64,000 nucleotides of DNA from Oscillospiraceae bacterium (GTDB lineage: Bacteria > Bacillota > Clostridia > Oscillospirales > QAMX01), in contig SVMB01000009.1 of the NCBI GenBank assembly GCA_015067675.1, positions 1 to 64,000 of the forward strand, given 5' to 3'. The notes below the pieces were generated by a model that searched no databases, was not told the DNA's origin, and saw only the letters and a program-made list of their open reading frames with translations. Every line of letters starts with the position of its first letter. Position 1 is the first letter of the stretch. Made by a program: the position numbers and the translations under genes. This document shows positions 1-7,861 of this stretch, one piece after another.

Positions 1-802
1 GTCGATGGCAGCAGGCGAGGTTCACGCCGACCTTGCGGATGGCCTCGCTGCCGGTCTCATGTCCGCGGGGCACCGTGTCGCCGCAGGCGCCGGAGATGTA
101 CATGCTTTCAATGCCCATCTCGGACTTGATGTAATCGCGGAATGCGCCGGGGAAATCCGCGGAGATGCGCAGACCGCCAAGACCCGGTGCATGACCCGCC
201 AGGGGATGCGCCGCGAAGTTGCCGATGACATATTCAGGCTGCCTGGTGGCACGGTTGACGAAGAACAGGCCGCCGATTTCCTTGTCGCAAATGCCGTCGG
301 CGATCTTCTCCACCTCACGGCGATGCGGCAGGAAGGAGCAGCGGTTTTCGGGACCAACATACCGGCGGTTGATGTTTTCATCGCAGTTGGCGGAATAGAA
401 GAACACATCGGTATCCACAAAGGGCTTGGCAAACAGCTCCCGCACCAGCGCAACCGTGGACTTTTCCAGCTCTTCCAGATAGGCTTCCTCGAAGATTTCG
501 GGGGCATCCATCAGGATCCTGGTATTGGGGCCGGTATGTGTGTGGGTACAGGTGAGGATGCAGTCGGAGGGCTCGCCGCCAAACACTGCCGCCACGCTTT
601 CACGGAAGCGGACAATCCATGCATCCTGAATGCCCAGCAGGTCAAAACCCAGGATCACGATTTTTTTCTTTCCGTCGTCCAAAGCCAGTGCTGAGAGATA
701 GAGATCGTCAAGCTTGGCAACGGAGACGTCGTCGGTACCGTAACCGGCAACGCGGGTACCCACCGCAGGGCTGATGATAATCTCGCCGTGACTGATTTTC
801 AT
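1..802 (-). CDS. Neutral/alkaline ceramidase-like hydrolase, partial (3' end outside window)
   Basis: This frame is missing from the ORF track because it has no stop inside the window. I read it from the ATG at 802, preceded by a GGAGG-type ribosome site, for about 267 codons to the left edge. Early residues include GTRVAGYG, then LTCTHTHTGPN, which matches the HxH metal site of the neutral/alkaline non-lysosomal ceramidase N-terminal domain (HTHSGP in known members). Later NFAAHPLAG and SGACGDTVPRG fit the same fold. No signal peptide is seen, unlike secreted ceramidases, so the substrate may be an intracellular amide or ester and not a sphingolipid. It lies 50 bp downstream of the MFS permease on the same strand, so the two are probably co-transcribed. 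The family is fairly clear; the substrate is not known. Confidence 0.75.
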   Translation of the reverse strand, partial: MKISHGEIIISPAVGTRVAGYGTDDVSVAKLDDLYLSALALDDGKKKIVILGFDLLGIQDAWIVRFRESVAAVFGGEPSDCILTCTHTHTGPNTRILMDAPEIFEEAYLEELEKSTVALVRELFAKPFVDTDVFFYSANCDENINRRYVGPENRCSFLPHRREVEKIADGICDKEIGGLFFVNRATRQPEYVIGNFAAHPLAGHAPGLGGLRISADFPGAFRDYIKSEMGIESMYISGACGDTVPRGHETGSEAIRKVGVNLACCHR

Positions 803-852
803 GTATGCTTCCTCCTTGCGTCATAGTGGAAAAATCAAACCAACGTCAAAAC

Positions 853-2049
853 TTATGCGTTCTGACGGCTCATTTCTTCGTTCTGAACCTTCACCAGACG
901 CAGCACCAGTGCAACACCCAGCACAGAAACTGCCGCCCAGGAGATAAACATCGGCAGATAGCCAAAGCTGTCAATCACCACGCCGTAGCAGGCAGAGGCC
1001 ACACCCGCGCCCAGATAGGTCACAAAATCCATCACGCCGCTGACTGAGGCCACATTGCCCGTATCCACGAAGCGAATGGGATAAATCGACAGGAAAGAGG
1101 TATTGATCACCGAGGTTGCGGCGTAGATGAAGCTAAGCGCCAGCATCGCCGCAACCGGCGTCACGCCGGGAATGCACATAACCAGTGCACAGACCACGCA
1201 GACCACAAAGCCGTAAACCGAGACCTTGTGTTCCTCATTGCCGCAGAGCTTGTAAAACAGCGAATACACGGAACGACCCAGGAAGCCAACCACGGGAATG
1301 AGCAGCACAAACCACGCAGACTGTTCCAGATCAATGGCAAACCGATCCACGAAAAACACCGTCATCCACAGCGTCACGTTGTCCTTCATGATGCCGTGCA
1401 GGAACGCAGGTACCACAGCCGTGCGGATCTCACGGTTGATGAGGAGGGTGAAGATATTGATGTGCTTCTTACCCGCTGCCTGATCGGGAGCCGGGATTGC
1501 CCGCAGCAGCATGAGATTTGCCGCCGCCAGAATCAGCGTAATCGCACCGGGAATAATGAAGGCCCAGCGCAGACCGAACTGATCAATCAGCCAGGTGTTG
1601 AGCAGAATACCGATGATGTTGCCGGTGGCAACCGAGGTAACCATGATCGACGTGCGCTTCTTGGCGGTTTCCTTGTCGTAAAGCGAGGATACCACGCAAA
1701 GAACCGAGCTCCAGAGCATCGACTGTGCAAAGGCATTGGTGCTCCAGAACAGGGCCACACCCGCGAAGGGCGGCATGAAGCCTACGGCGAGATTGGAGAT
1801 ACCGGCAATGGCAAGACCCGTGCAGATCATCTTCCACGGTGCCACGCGGTCGGAGAGAATGCCGTTGAGCAGACGGCCGCAGGCATAGATGACGGAGAAA
1901 AGGCTGCCCAGAAGACCCAGCTGGGCCGAGGTGAGCATGCCCGCCGCCTTCATCTCGGGCGAGGCCATGGAAAGGTTGAGCCGCGCCACATAAATGGCGG
2001 TATAGGTAACGTAAAGCGCGATAAAGATGATCAGACTTTTCTTTTTCAT
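853..2049 (-). CDS. MFS permease
   Basis: This is a 398-residue major facilitator superfamily protein with about 12 hydrophobic segments, beginning KKKSLIIFIALYVTYTAIYVARL. The loop after helix 2 has GRLLNGILSDRVAPWKM, the usual MFS motif-A position. The organisation resembles the sugar-phosphate/anion:cation symporter branch, but the substrate cannot be read from sequence. An AAAGGGAG site precedes the ATG. It is followed by the ceramidase-like hydrolase and is divergent from the TIM-barrel isomerase-like gene, with which it shares an interlocked promoter region. The likely role is uptake of a compound processed by those two enzymes (inference). Confidence 0.85.
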   Translation of the reverse strand: MKKKSLIIFIALYVTYTAIYVARLNLSMASPEMKAAGMLTSAQLGLLGSLFSVIYACGRLLNGILSDRVAPWKMICTGLAIAGISNLAVGFMPPFAGVALFWSTNAFAQSMLWSSVLCVVSSLYDKETAKKRTSIMVTSVATGNIIGILLNTWLIDQFGLRWAFIIPGAITLILAAANLMLLRAIPAPDQAAGKKHINIFTLLINREIRTAVVPAFLHGIMKDNVTLWMTVFFVDRFAIDLEQSAWFVLLIPVVGFLGRSVYSLFYKLCGNEEHKVSVYGFVVCVVCALVMCIPGVTPVAAMLALSFIYAATSVINTSFLSIYPIRFVDTGNVASVSGVMDFVTYLGAGVASACYGVVIDSFGYLPMFISWAAVSVLGVALVLRLVKVQNEEMSRQNA

Positions 2050-2088
2050 TGCAGACTGATGCTCCCTTTCTCGTCTCCGGGCACGGTA

Positions 2089-2116
2089 TTGACAAACCCG
2101 GAACAGACGCTATAAT
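2089..2116 (+). promoter_or_regulatory. Consensus sigma-A promoter for the isomerase-like gene
   Basis: TTGACA (2089-2094), 16-bp spacer, TATAAT (2111-2116). Predicted start of transcription is near 2123. The -10 lies in the left arm of a 9-bp inverted repeat shared with the opposing promoter. Confidence 0.8.
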
Positions 2117-2135
2117 AAACTTGTACTTATTATAG
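2110..2135. repeat. Inverted repeat covering both -10 elements
   Basis: CTATAATAA (2110-2118), an 8-bp centre, then TTATTATAG (2127-2135): a perfect 9-bp inverted repeat. Each arm contains the -10 box of one of two opposed promoters. It may also be an operator; no regulator is assigned. Confidence 0.7.
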
Positions 2136-2157
2136 TGAAATCTGCGGCACCTGTCAA
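2129..2157 (-). promoter_or_regulatory. Consensus sigma-A promoter for the MFS permease
   Basis: On the minus strand TTGACA (2157-2152), 17-bp spacer, TATAAT (2134-2129). Predicted transcription start is near 2122, next to the start of the opposite promoter. Confidence 0.8.
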
Positions 2158-2232
2158 TAGCTGACAACTGCCGCTCCCCCGGTGTCCGTTCACTTCCCGG
2201 ACGGCAAAATTCTGAAAGGATGGTTACCCGAT

Positions 2233-3069
2233 ATGCTGCTTGCCATGGAAACCAGCGTCCCCGTCTCTCGCTTCGGAGAGGAAAAAGGCCTTGAAATGAT
2301 CGCCAAAGCAGGCTTTGACGGCGTCGATTACTCCTTCTACGATGCCCACAGTATCCCCCAGCTGCTTTCCGACGACTATCTGAAGAAAGCGGAAGAATCC
2401 CGCCGGATGCTTGAGCACTTCGGCCTTGCCTGCAATCAGGCACACGCCGCCTTTCCCTTCAGAGTCGGCATGCCCTTCAGCCTGCACTTCACCGAATACC
2501 GCCTTGTCTGGCGTTCCATCGAGTACGCCGCCGCTCTGGGCGTGCGCCAGATCATCGTCCACAGCGTGCGTGACATGGTCAACCCCAAAAACGACACCAT
2601 GGACTTTAACATCCTCTACCATAAGACCTTCGAGCCCCTGTGCCGCGACCTGGGTATCCGCATCGGCGTTGAAAACCTGACCGTCACCAGAACCCCCGAG
2701 CTGCTCAATACGCTCTGCGACGCGCTGGATCCCGAACTGTTCGTGGCCTGCCTCGATACCGGCCACGCCAACACCTCCGGCTGCGCTCCTGCAGACTTTG
2801 CCCGTGCCATCCGTCCCGGACGCCTGCAGTCTCTGCACGTTCACGATAACGGCGGCCTCAGAGACGATCACACCATTCCCTACCTCGGCACCATCAACTG
2901 GCCTGCCTTCATGTCGGCCCTCGCCGAAATCGGTTACGAGGGAGATCTGACCATGGAAGCCATCACCTTCCTGCGTAAGTTCCCGAACGAAATGCTCCAG
3001 GATGCCCTGAACATGAATCACGCCGTCGGCCGACAGCTCATCAGCCTTTTCGAAGCCGCAAAGAAGTAA
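2233..3069 (+). CDS. Sugar phosphate isomerase/epimerase family protein (xylose-isomerase-like TIM barrel)
   Basis: The 278-residue protein matches the AP-endonuclease-2/xylose isomerase-like TIM-barrel family. Visible landmarks are GFDGVDYSFYD near the N-terminus, the GVENLT strand with a likely metal-binding Glu, CLDTGHANTSG, LHVHDNGG and a final LTMEAITF. These Glu/Asp/His residues are the usual divalent-metal site of sugar isomerases and epimerases. I place the start at ATG 2233 because the track start (GTG 2182) has no ribosome site while GAAAGGA precedes 2233; ATG 2245 is also possible. It is divergent from the MFS permease. The reaction is probably isomerisation or epimerisation of a keto-sugar or inosose, but the exact substrate is unknown. 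Confidence 0.85.
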   Translation: MLLAMETSVPVSRFGEEKGLEMIAKAGFDGVDYSFYDAHSIPQLLSDDYLKKAEESRRMLEHFGLACNQAHAAFPFRVGMPFSLHFTEYRLVWRSIEYAAALGVRQIIVHSVRDMVNPKNDTMDFNILYHKTFEPLCRDLGIRIGVENLTVTRTPELLNTLCDALDPELFVACLDTGHANTSGCAPADFARAIRPGRLQSLHVHDNGGLRDDHTIPYLGTINWPAFMSALAEIGYEGDLTMEAITFLRKFPNEMLQDALNMNHAVGRQLISLFEAAKK

Positions 3070-3078
3070 TGCAAACGC

Positions 3079-3117
3079 AAAAAAGCGCCCTGTTTTCGAA
3101 TGAAAACAGGGCGCTTT
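3079..3117 (-). terminator. Rho-independent terminator between convergent genes
   Basis: A perfect 16-bp stem (AAAGCGCCCTGTTTTC with its complement, 4-base loop). Read on the minus strand it is followed by a six-U run, so it best terminates the small HTH gene, and it probably also stops the + strand isomerase-like transcript. Confidence 0.85.
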
Positions 3118-3130
3118 GATATTGACTTGA

Positions 3131-3313
3131 TTACTTCGCGGCAGGCTCCCACTTGCAGCGCACGGGAGAGACGATGGCGCCTTCGGCTTTCAGCTCCTTG
3201 AAAGCCTTGTCGATTTCCTTGCGGTCCAGACCGGACAGCTTCTCAACTTCACCGGCGGAAACGGGCTTGCCGGCCTCACGCATAACTTCCAGAACCTTAT
3301 TCTTGACTTCCAT
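3131..3313 (-). CDS. Small winged-helix/HTH-like protein (60 aa)
   Basis: A 60-residue single-domain protein, MEVKNKVLEVMREAGKPVS at its N-terminus, with the pattern helix, GKPVSAGEVEKLSGL, then DRKEIDKAFKELKAEGAI. This is the typical three-helix core of a MarR/winged-helix domain without extra elements. Similar stand-alone small HTH proteins are common in Clostridia. It has its own strong promoter (TTGACA-17-TATAAT), an AAGGAGA site before the ATG and its own terminator, so it is a monocistronic and probably abundant protein. DNA binding is inferred from fold prediction only. Confidence 0.75.
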   Translation of the reverse strand: MEVKNKVLEVMREAGKPVSAGEVEKLSGLDRKEIDKAFKELKAEGAIVSPVRCKWEPAAK

Positions 3314-3362
3314 ATTTGTATCTCCTTAATCAGATTGTATTCAAGTGATATCTTGTACTACC

Positions 3363-3391
3363 ATTATAGTATACAATATCAGGTTTGTCAA
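3363..3391 (-). promoter_or_regulatory. Perfect sigma-A promoter of the small HTH gene
   Basis: Minus strand TTGACA (3391-3386), 17-bp spacer, TATAAT (3368-3363), with GTATAC just upstream of the -10. Confidence 0.85.
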
Positions 3392-3430
3392 TAGGCTGCG
3401 CAAAAATATTTTCTACTATTCAGGTGTTTT

Positions 3431-4726
3431 TTAGAGATTCCTCAGATCACAGCAGGCATACATGATCGCCTTATTTCCGTCGGGCCAGTAGAGATCGATC
3501 ACATCGCTGCGCCCGGCGCCCAACCGGGTCTTGGAGCCGAAGATACGTCCAAACGTATCCAGCAGCTTCACCGGCACTGCCGAAAGAGCATCCACAGGCG
3601 TCATATACGTACCGGTCGGCACGGGATTATCCGAAAGCCCGGTGCTCTTCGACCAGACGATATACACCCGACCGTCGGAGGCCGTATGGAAGAATCCTGC
3701 ATAGTCTGCCATGCTGCCCTCTTCCTCGCGGCTTTTGTCGATGCACTGCACATCCACAACCTTACCGCCCTTGAGCCGGTAGACTTCTAGCACCGTCTCC
3801 AGCTTTTCACCAGGGAAGAACTTATCCCGCATGAACGCGTGATGCACATTCTGTGCGCAGACCAGCAGCAGCAGATCGCCGTTTTTGTCCCAGCAGCAGT
3901 CAAGGTTCGTCACCCAGCCGCAGGTGGCATCGCGGTCACACACCACAACAGACTCGCCGAAATCCTGCGAGGCAATATCCGGCGTGTAGTTCAGATACAC
4001 CATTCTGAAATCATAGTCCCAATGCTGCTGCGTAACCTGATACTTATAATCCTTCCACTCCTGCACCGGCTCCACGATGTCACGGAGTGCAAACACATAG
4101 GTCTCGCCGCCCCGCATGGCGATGTTCTGGTAACAGGCGCGCACGGGATACTTGAGTTTGCCCGCACGCAGAGGTTTAAACTCGTGATCGGTCAGCGTCC
4201 AGCAGTGCGCACCGCCGCCGTCTTTGAGCAGATACTGATTGGTGAAAAAGAGATTGCCGTTTATATCGTCGATGGCAAAGCTGCGGTAGGAGTGATCGGC
4301 AAACCGGTAGTCCGGATCGTCCCAGGTAAGCTTCACCGTGTCAATGAGCCGTACCTCGCCCGAGATGTCAAAGATATACACCAACGGTGTACAGGGCGCC
4401 ATGTGTACTTTCATGTCCTCCGGGTACGTTTCCACCGTCGGATTGACCGTCACGGCAATTTTGTTGTCGCCCAGATACAGGATCGGACAGGGTTCACGCT
4501 GATAGACGCCTTCTTCATAAAACACCAGTTTCCATTCCCCGCCGTCACGCTTTTCATAGACTTCCAGACTCGTGCGGTTATTGGGTGCACGCCGGGGAAA
4601 AACCCGGTTGTTGGTCACAAAGACCCGATCTCCCACCCGGAGAATCACCGAATTGCCGCGGCTCCAGGTCGGGTCTGCCCCGTTTTCAAAAGGCATGGTA
4701 TCGCAGATTTTTTCAGGCTTGAGCAT
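3431..4726 (-). CDS. Conserved protein of unknown function, probable beta-propeller (BNR/sialidase-like)
   Basis: The 431-residue protein is rich in aromatic residues and short repeated beta-blade units such as SVILRVGDRVFVTNN, NGNLFFTNQYLL, KNGDLLLLVC and SDGRVYIVWSKS. This pattern suggests a six-bladed sialidase/BNR-type propeller. No signal peptide or membrane segment is seen. The start at 4726 is chosen because GAGGAGGAAATC lies directly before it; the track start at 4753 has none. It begins 43 bp after the SLH-anchored phosphodiester glycosidase gene, so the two are likely in one transcript. No catalytic residues could be assigned; it may act in carbohydrate metabolism by context. Confidence 0.6.
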   Translation of the reverse strand: MLKPEKICDTMPFENGADPTWSRGNSVILRVGDRVFVTNNRVFPRRAPNNRTSLEVYEKRDGGEWKLVFYEEGVYQREPCPILYLGDNKIAVTVNPTVETYPEDMKVHMAPCTPLVYIFDISGEVRLIDTVKLTWDDPDYRFADHSYRSFAIDDINGNLFFTNQYLLKDGGGAHCWTLTDHEFKPLRAGKLKYPVRACYQNIAMRGGETYVFALRDIVEPVQEWKDYKYQVTQQHWDYDFRMVYLNYTPDIASQDFGESVVVCDRDATCGWVTNLDCCWDKNGDLLLLVCAQNVHHAFMRDKFFPGEKLETVLEVYRLKGGKVVDVQCIDKSREEEGSMADYAGFFHTASDGRVYIVWSKSTGLSDNPVPTGTYMTPVDALSAVPVKLLDTFGRIFGSKTRLGAGRSDVIDLYWPDGNKAIMYACCDLRNL

Positions 4727-4769
4727 GAAGATTTCCTCCTCGCTGCAAATCATGTTGTTCCAAAATCAC

Positions 4770-7715
4770 TTAACCGATTCTGTAAAGCATCGCCGTAACC
4801 TCCGCACGGGTCACCGGCGCACCGGGACGCACAGTGTTGTCCGGATAGCCGCCGATGACACCCAGCGTCACAAGCTTTCCCAGATGGGACGCAGCCCATG
4901 CGGGCACCGACGCGGAGTCTGCATAAACCGTACTGCTTTCGCCGTATCCCTGCGGCAGCGTGCGGCCGAGAATCGCCATGACCTCGGCACGGGTCAGGTA
5001 TTTTTCGGGGTTAAAGTTGAGCCGGTCGCCCGATGCGGAGCCCTGCATCAGCCCTTCGGCGTACATGGCCTTCACATAGGGCAGTGCCCAGGAAGCAATC
5101 CTGTCCGCATCGTCAAACGGCAGCTCCACATTTTCATACTGCGTCAGGTCATATCCCAGGAAACGCGCCACAAACGCCGCCATTTCCTGACGTGTGGTGG
5201 GACGTCCCGGGTTCATCAGCAGCTTCGTTCCCGCAGTCTCACCGTTCATGATGCCTCTGGCATGCAGCACATTGGCCTGTGCCTCCGCCCAGTGCCCTCG
5301 CATATCGTCAAACACCGTTTCCTGCACCGCCGCAGCGATGTCCAGATGCACTCTTGCCAGATTACCCACGGCATCCTGTGCCGTCAGCGTCACACGATGA
5401 GCTTTTCCGTCATCCATCAGCGGCTCATCGGCAATCAGCCTGCCGGATCCGGCGTCGTAGACGAAGCCGCGCTCCCGACCATCCACTTTCAGCTCGATAT
5501 CGGAGCCTTTGACCAGATAGCCCGCCGCATCACGCACCGTTGCGGCAATTGCGCCGGTGTCGGCCTGCGTAATCTCCAGTTCCAGCGTACTGTCCCTGCC
5601 AAGAGGCACACCGGGGCTGACGCTCATGCCGTCAAGCCGGACAGAACCCGTACCGGAGCCGCTCAGTTCAAATCCCACAAAGCGCTGCGCATCGTCGGGC
5701 ACGGCAAAACGGATAAGCTGCCATCCGTCCTCCAGAATCGCGCCCACAAGCGCCTTTTCTTCACCGGCTGCCCACACAATCGGGGTCAGACTGAGTCCTG
5801 AACCGCCGTGAACCCATATATTGAGGTAGTCGGCATTGTCCGAGAATGCAAACGTCCTCGCAAGCCGTGCCGAGGCCGTAGTTTCACCGTCAGCGGGTGT
5901 CAGGGTATAGTCAACCCGTGCCGAACCGTAGCCGTAACGCACAAACGCTGCGTCAGCTTCGCCGCTGAGCACAAGCTTTTCATCGCCCACCCAGCCTGAA
6001 ACGGTTTCAAAGCCGTCCAGCAGCTGCGGCGCGCGACCTACCGTCACATCCACTTTTATGCTCTTTCCGCCATAGCGCAGCGTGACAGTGCCTTCCAGTC
6101 CTTTGACGCTGCCGGCAGTGAAAACGCCGTTTGCATCAACCGTGCCGACCCCGCCGGTCACAGTCCATTCAAACAGATCATCCCGGCTGATGACCTGCTG
6201 CCCGGCCACTCTCGCCAGCGCATCCAAATCAATGCTTTCGCCGGGTTCCAGCGTCAGCGCATTCACCCGCGCATCCCCCGACCGGATTTCCAGCGCATCC
6301 ACGGACGTGCAGACTGTCACAGCCGTGAAGCCGGAAAGCCCCGCGGCGGACGCCGTAACCATGCCGCTGCCTGCCGTCATTCCGGCAGTAAAGCGTGTCC
6401 CGGACACGGTACCCAGATTGCCCGCTTGCAGACTCACGCCGCTCATCATTCCTGCCGGCTGATATCCCGCATCGGTAGCCAGCACCTGATAGTCAACCTC
6501 GGCTCCCGCCAGCACATAGGCAGCGCTGGGATAAACCCAGAGCTTTTCAGCCTTGCCGGTCTGAGCTGCGGTGTTGATAAAGACCAGATAGTTTGCGCAC
6601 TTGCGAACCGCGCCGTCGGAAGGAACGTTTGAAAGAGCAGCCGCCCTGTACCCCGGCTCCCTCGTGTAAACCGTCGTTGAACCGCCGCCGTCCAGATTCA
6701 CGGCATTGACGCAGCCCTGCGCCAGCAGATGCCGTGCCGCTTCCGCCAGTGAAAAGCCCGCCGAATACCCGGCAGACCGGCCGTCGGCCGCCAGAATCAC
6801 AACGCTGCCGTCGGCACGGATGCCCAGCGCCGTCACCGGACGCTTGGATGCGGAGAGTCCCGACGCAGCCACACCATCCGACACCAGAAAGGCACCGGCG
6901 CCGCAGGCGTAGACCGCATCATTCCAGCGGGTGTCGGCGCTGCTCACCGAGAGTGTAAGCCGGTCGCCCACTTCCAGAGTTTTGACCTGCTCTCCCGGGC
7001 CGTCATCAGCCACGGTCAGCAGCATATACCCCTCAGGAATCGCGGATTCGTCTGCACTCTGCTCGATCCGCTCCACCTCAACCGCCACACGGCCGCCGAT
7101 GGTGATCTCCCGTCCGTCGGTCACTTTCAGCCATACTTTGGTACCGGCGCGCCGGAGATGATCCGTATCGTCAAAGTCGGAGGTCAGTAAGTAAACGCCC
7201 TTGTTGGTGCGCAGCTTATTGATGTAGGTGATGGAAACAGTCTTTCCGCCGCCGGTCAGCTGTATCTTCAGCTGCGGAGCCCCCAGAAAGAAACTGCCGT
7301 CGGCACGGATGCCCACCGCATTCTGCCAGGAATCCGAACAGCGCAGCACACCGTCGGTAATAAGCAGTCCCTCCGGCACACCGGAACTCATGGAGAAGAA
7401 GTCAGCATTGACCACTGCCGCCGCGGCATAGCCCTTTGCACCCACCTCCGCCAACACCTCTTCCGGCGTCGTGGTGCCGTAGACGCTGTCACCGTAAACC
7501 ACCATCGGCAGCGTGTGTTCGCCGGGGGTATACGTCAGCCGGAACGTCTGCACAGCATCGGCTGAGGACGTACCGTCGGTCAGTCGGGTATATTCCAGTC
7601 CCTTTGACAGCGGCAGATCCACCTCCCGCAGTGATGCTGCATGAACCGGCAGCAGACCAATAATTAAAGCTGTACACAACATAAGTGCCAGCATGCTTTT
7701 TCTGAACGAACGCAT
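4770..7715 (-). CDS. Secreted phosphodiester glycosidase (NAGPA domain) with C-terminal SLH repeats
   Basis: The 981-residue precursor starts at ATG 7715 behind AAAGGAG, with a signal peptide (MRSFRKSMLALMLCTALIIG, cleavage after VHA). Residues about 75-380 match the NAGPA/exopolysaccharide phosphodiester glycosidase domain, including AAAVVNADFFSM and VNAVNLDGGGSTTVY. The middle holds beta-rich Ig-like segments (VSLQAGNLGTVSGT, WTVTGGVGTVDANGVF), then a carbohydrate-binding-like beta-sandwich. The last about 190 residues hold three S-layer homology repeats (DMRGHWAEAQANVLHARGIM; DRIASWALPYVKAMYAEGLM; VPAWAASHLGKLVTLGVIGG). The SLH repeats would anchor it to pyruvylated wall polymer. The likely role is cleaving sugar phosphodiesters at the cell surface (family knowledge); the true substrate is unknown. 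Confidence 0.88.
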   Translation of the reverse strand: MRSFRKSMLALMLCTALIIGLLPVHAASLREVDLPLSKGLEYTRLTDGTSSADAVQTFRLTYTPGEHTLPMVVYGDSVYGTTTPEEVLAEVGAKGYAAAAVVNADFFSMSSGVPEGLLITDGVLRCSDSWQNAVGIRADGSFFLGAPQLKIQLTGGGKTVSITYINKLRTNKGVYLLTSDFDDTDHLRRAGTKVWLKVTDGREITIGGRVAVEVERIEQSADESAIPEGYMLLTVADDGPGEQVKTLEVGDRLTLSVSSADTRWNDAVYACGAGAFLVSDGVAASGLSASKRPVTALGIRADGSVVILAADGRSAGYSAGFSLAEAARHLLAQGCVNAVNLDGGGSTTVYTREPGYRAAALSNVPSDGAVRKCANYLVFINTAAQTGKAEKLWVYPSAAYVLAGAEVDYQVLATDAGYQPAGMMSGVSLQAGNLGTVSGTRFTAGMTAGSGMVTASAAGLSGFTAVTVCTSVDALEIRSGDARVNALTLEPGESIDLDALARVAGQQVISRDDLFEWTVTGGVGTVDANGVFTAGSVKGLEGTVTLRYGGKSIKVDVTVGRAPQLLDGFETVSGWVGDEKLVLSGEADAAFVRYGYGSARVDYTLTPADGETTASARLARTFAFSDNADYLNIWVHGGSGLSLTPIVWAAGEEKALVGAILEDGWQLIRFAVPDDAQRFVGFELSGSGTGSVRLDGMSVSPGVPLGRDSTLELEITQADTGAIAATVRDAAGYLVKGSDIELKVDGRERGFVYDAGSGRLIADEPLMDDGKAHRVTLTAQDAVGNLARVHLDIAAAVQETVFDDMRGHWAEAQANVLHARGIMNGETAGTKLLMNPGRPTTRQEMAAFVARFLGYDLTQYENVELPFDDADRIASWALPYVKAMYAEGLMQGSASGDRLNFNPEKYLTRAEVMAILGRTLPQGYGESSTVYADSASVPAWAASHLGKLVTLGVIGGYPDNTVRPGAPVTRAEVTAMLYRIG

Positions 7716-7755
7716 AGATACTCCTTTCGGACACGGATGTAAATGGAATACGTTC

Positions 7756-7784
7756 ATTGTAGCACAGGCTGTATTTTCTGTAAA
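7756..7784 (-). promoter_or_regulatory. Promoter of the SLH glycosidase gene
   Basis: Minus strand TTTACA (7784-7779), 17-bp spacer, TACAAT (7761-7756), 40 bases ahead of the chosen start. Confidence 0.7.
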
Positions 7785-7800
7785 GCACCAAATCAAGACA

Positions 7801-7830
7801 GCGCCGACGAAAACACACTTTCGTCGGCGC
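7801..7830 (-). terminator. Hairpin after the GH4 gene, probable terminator
   Basis: A 12-bp perfect stem GCGCCGACGAAA with a 6-base loop. The T-rich tail on the minus strand is weak (TGTCTTGATTT), so termination may be partial. Confidence 0.55.
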
Positions 7831-7861
7831 CGATTCGTCCTGTTTCAGGAAAACAGTACCA

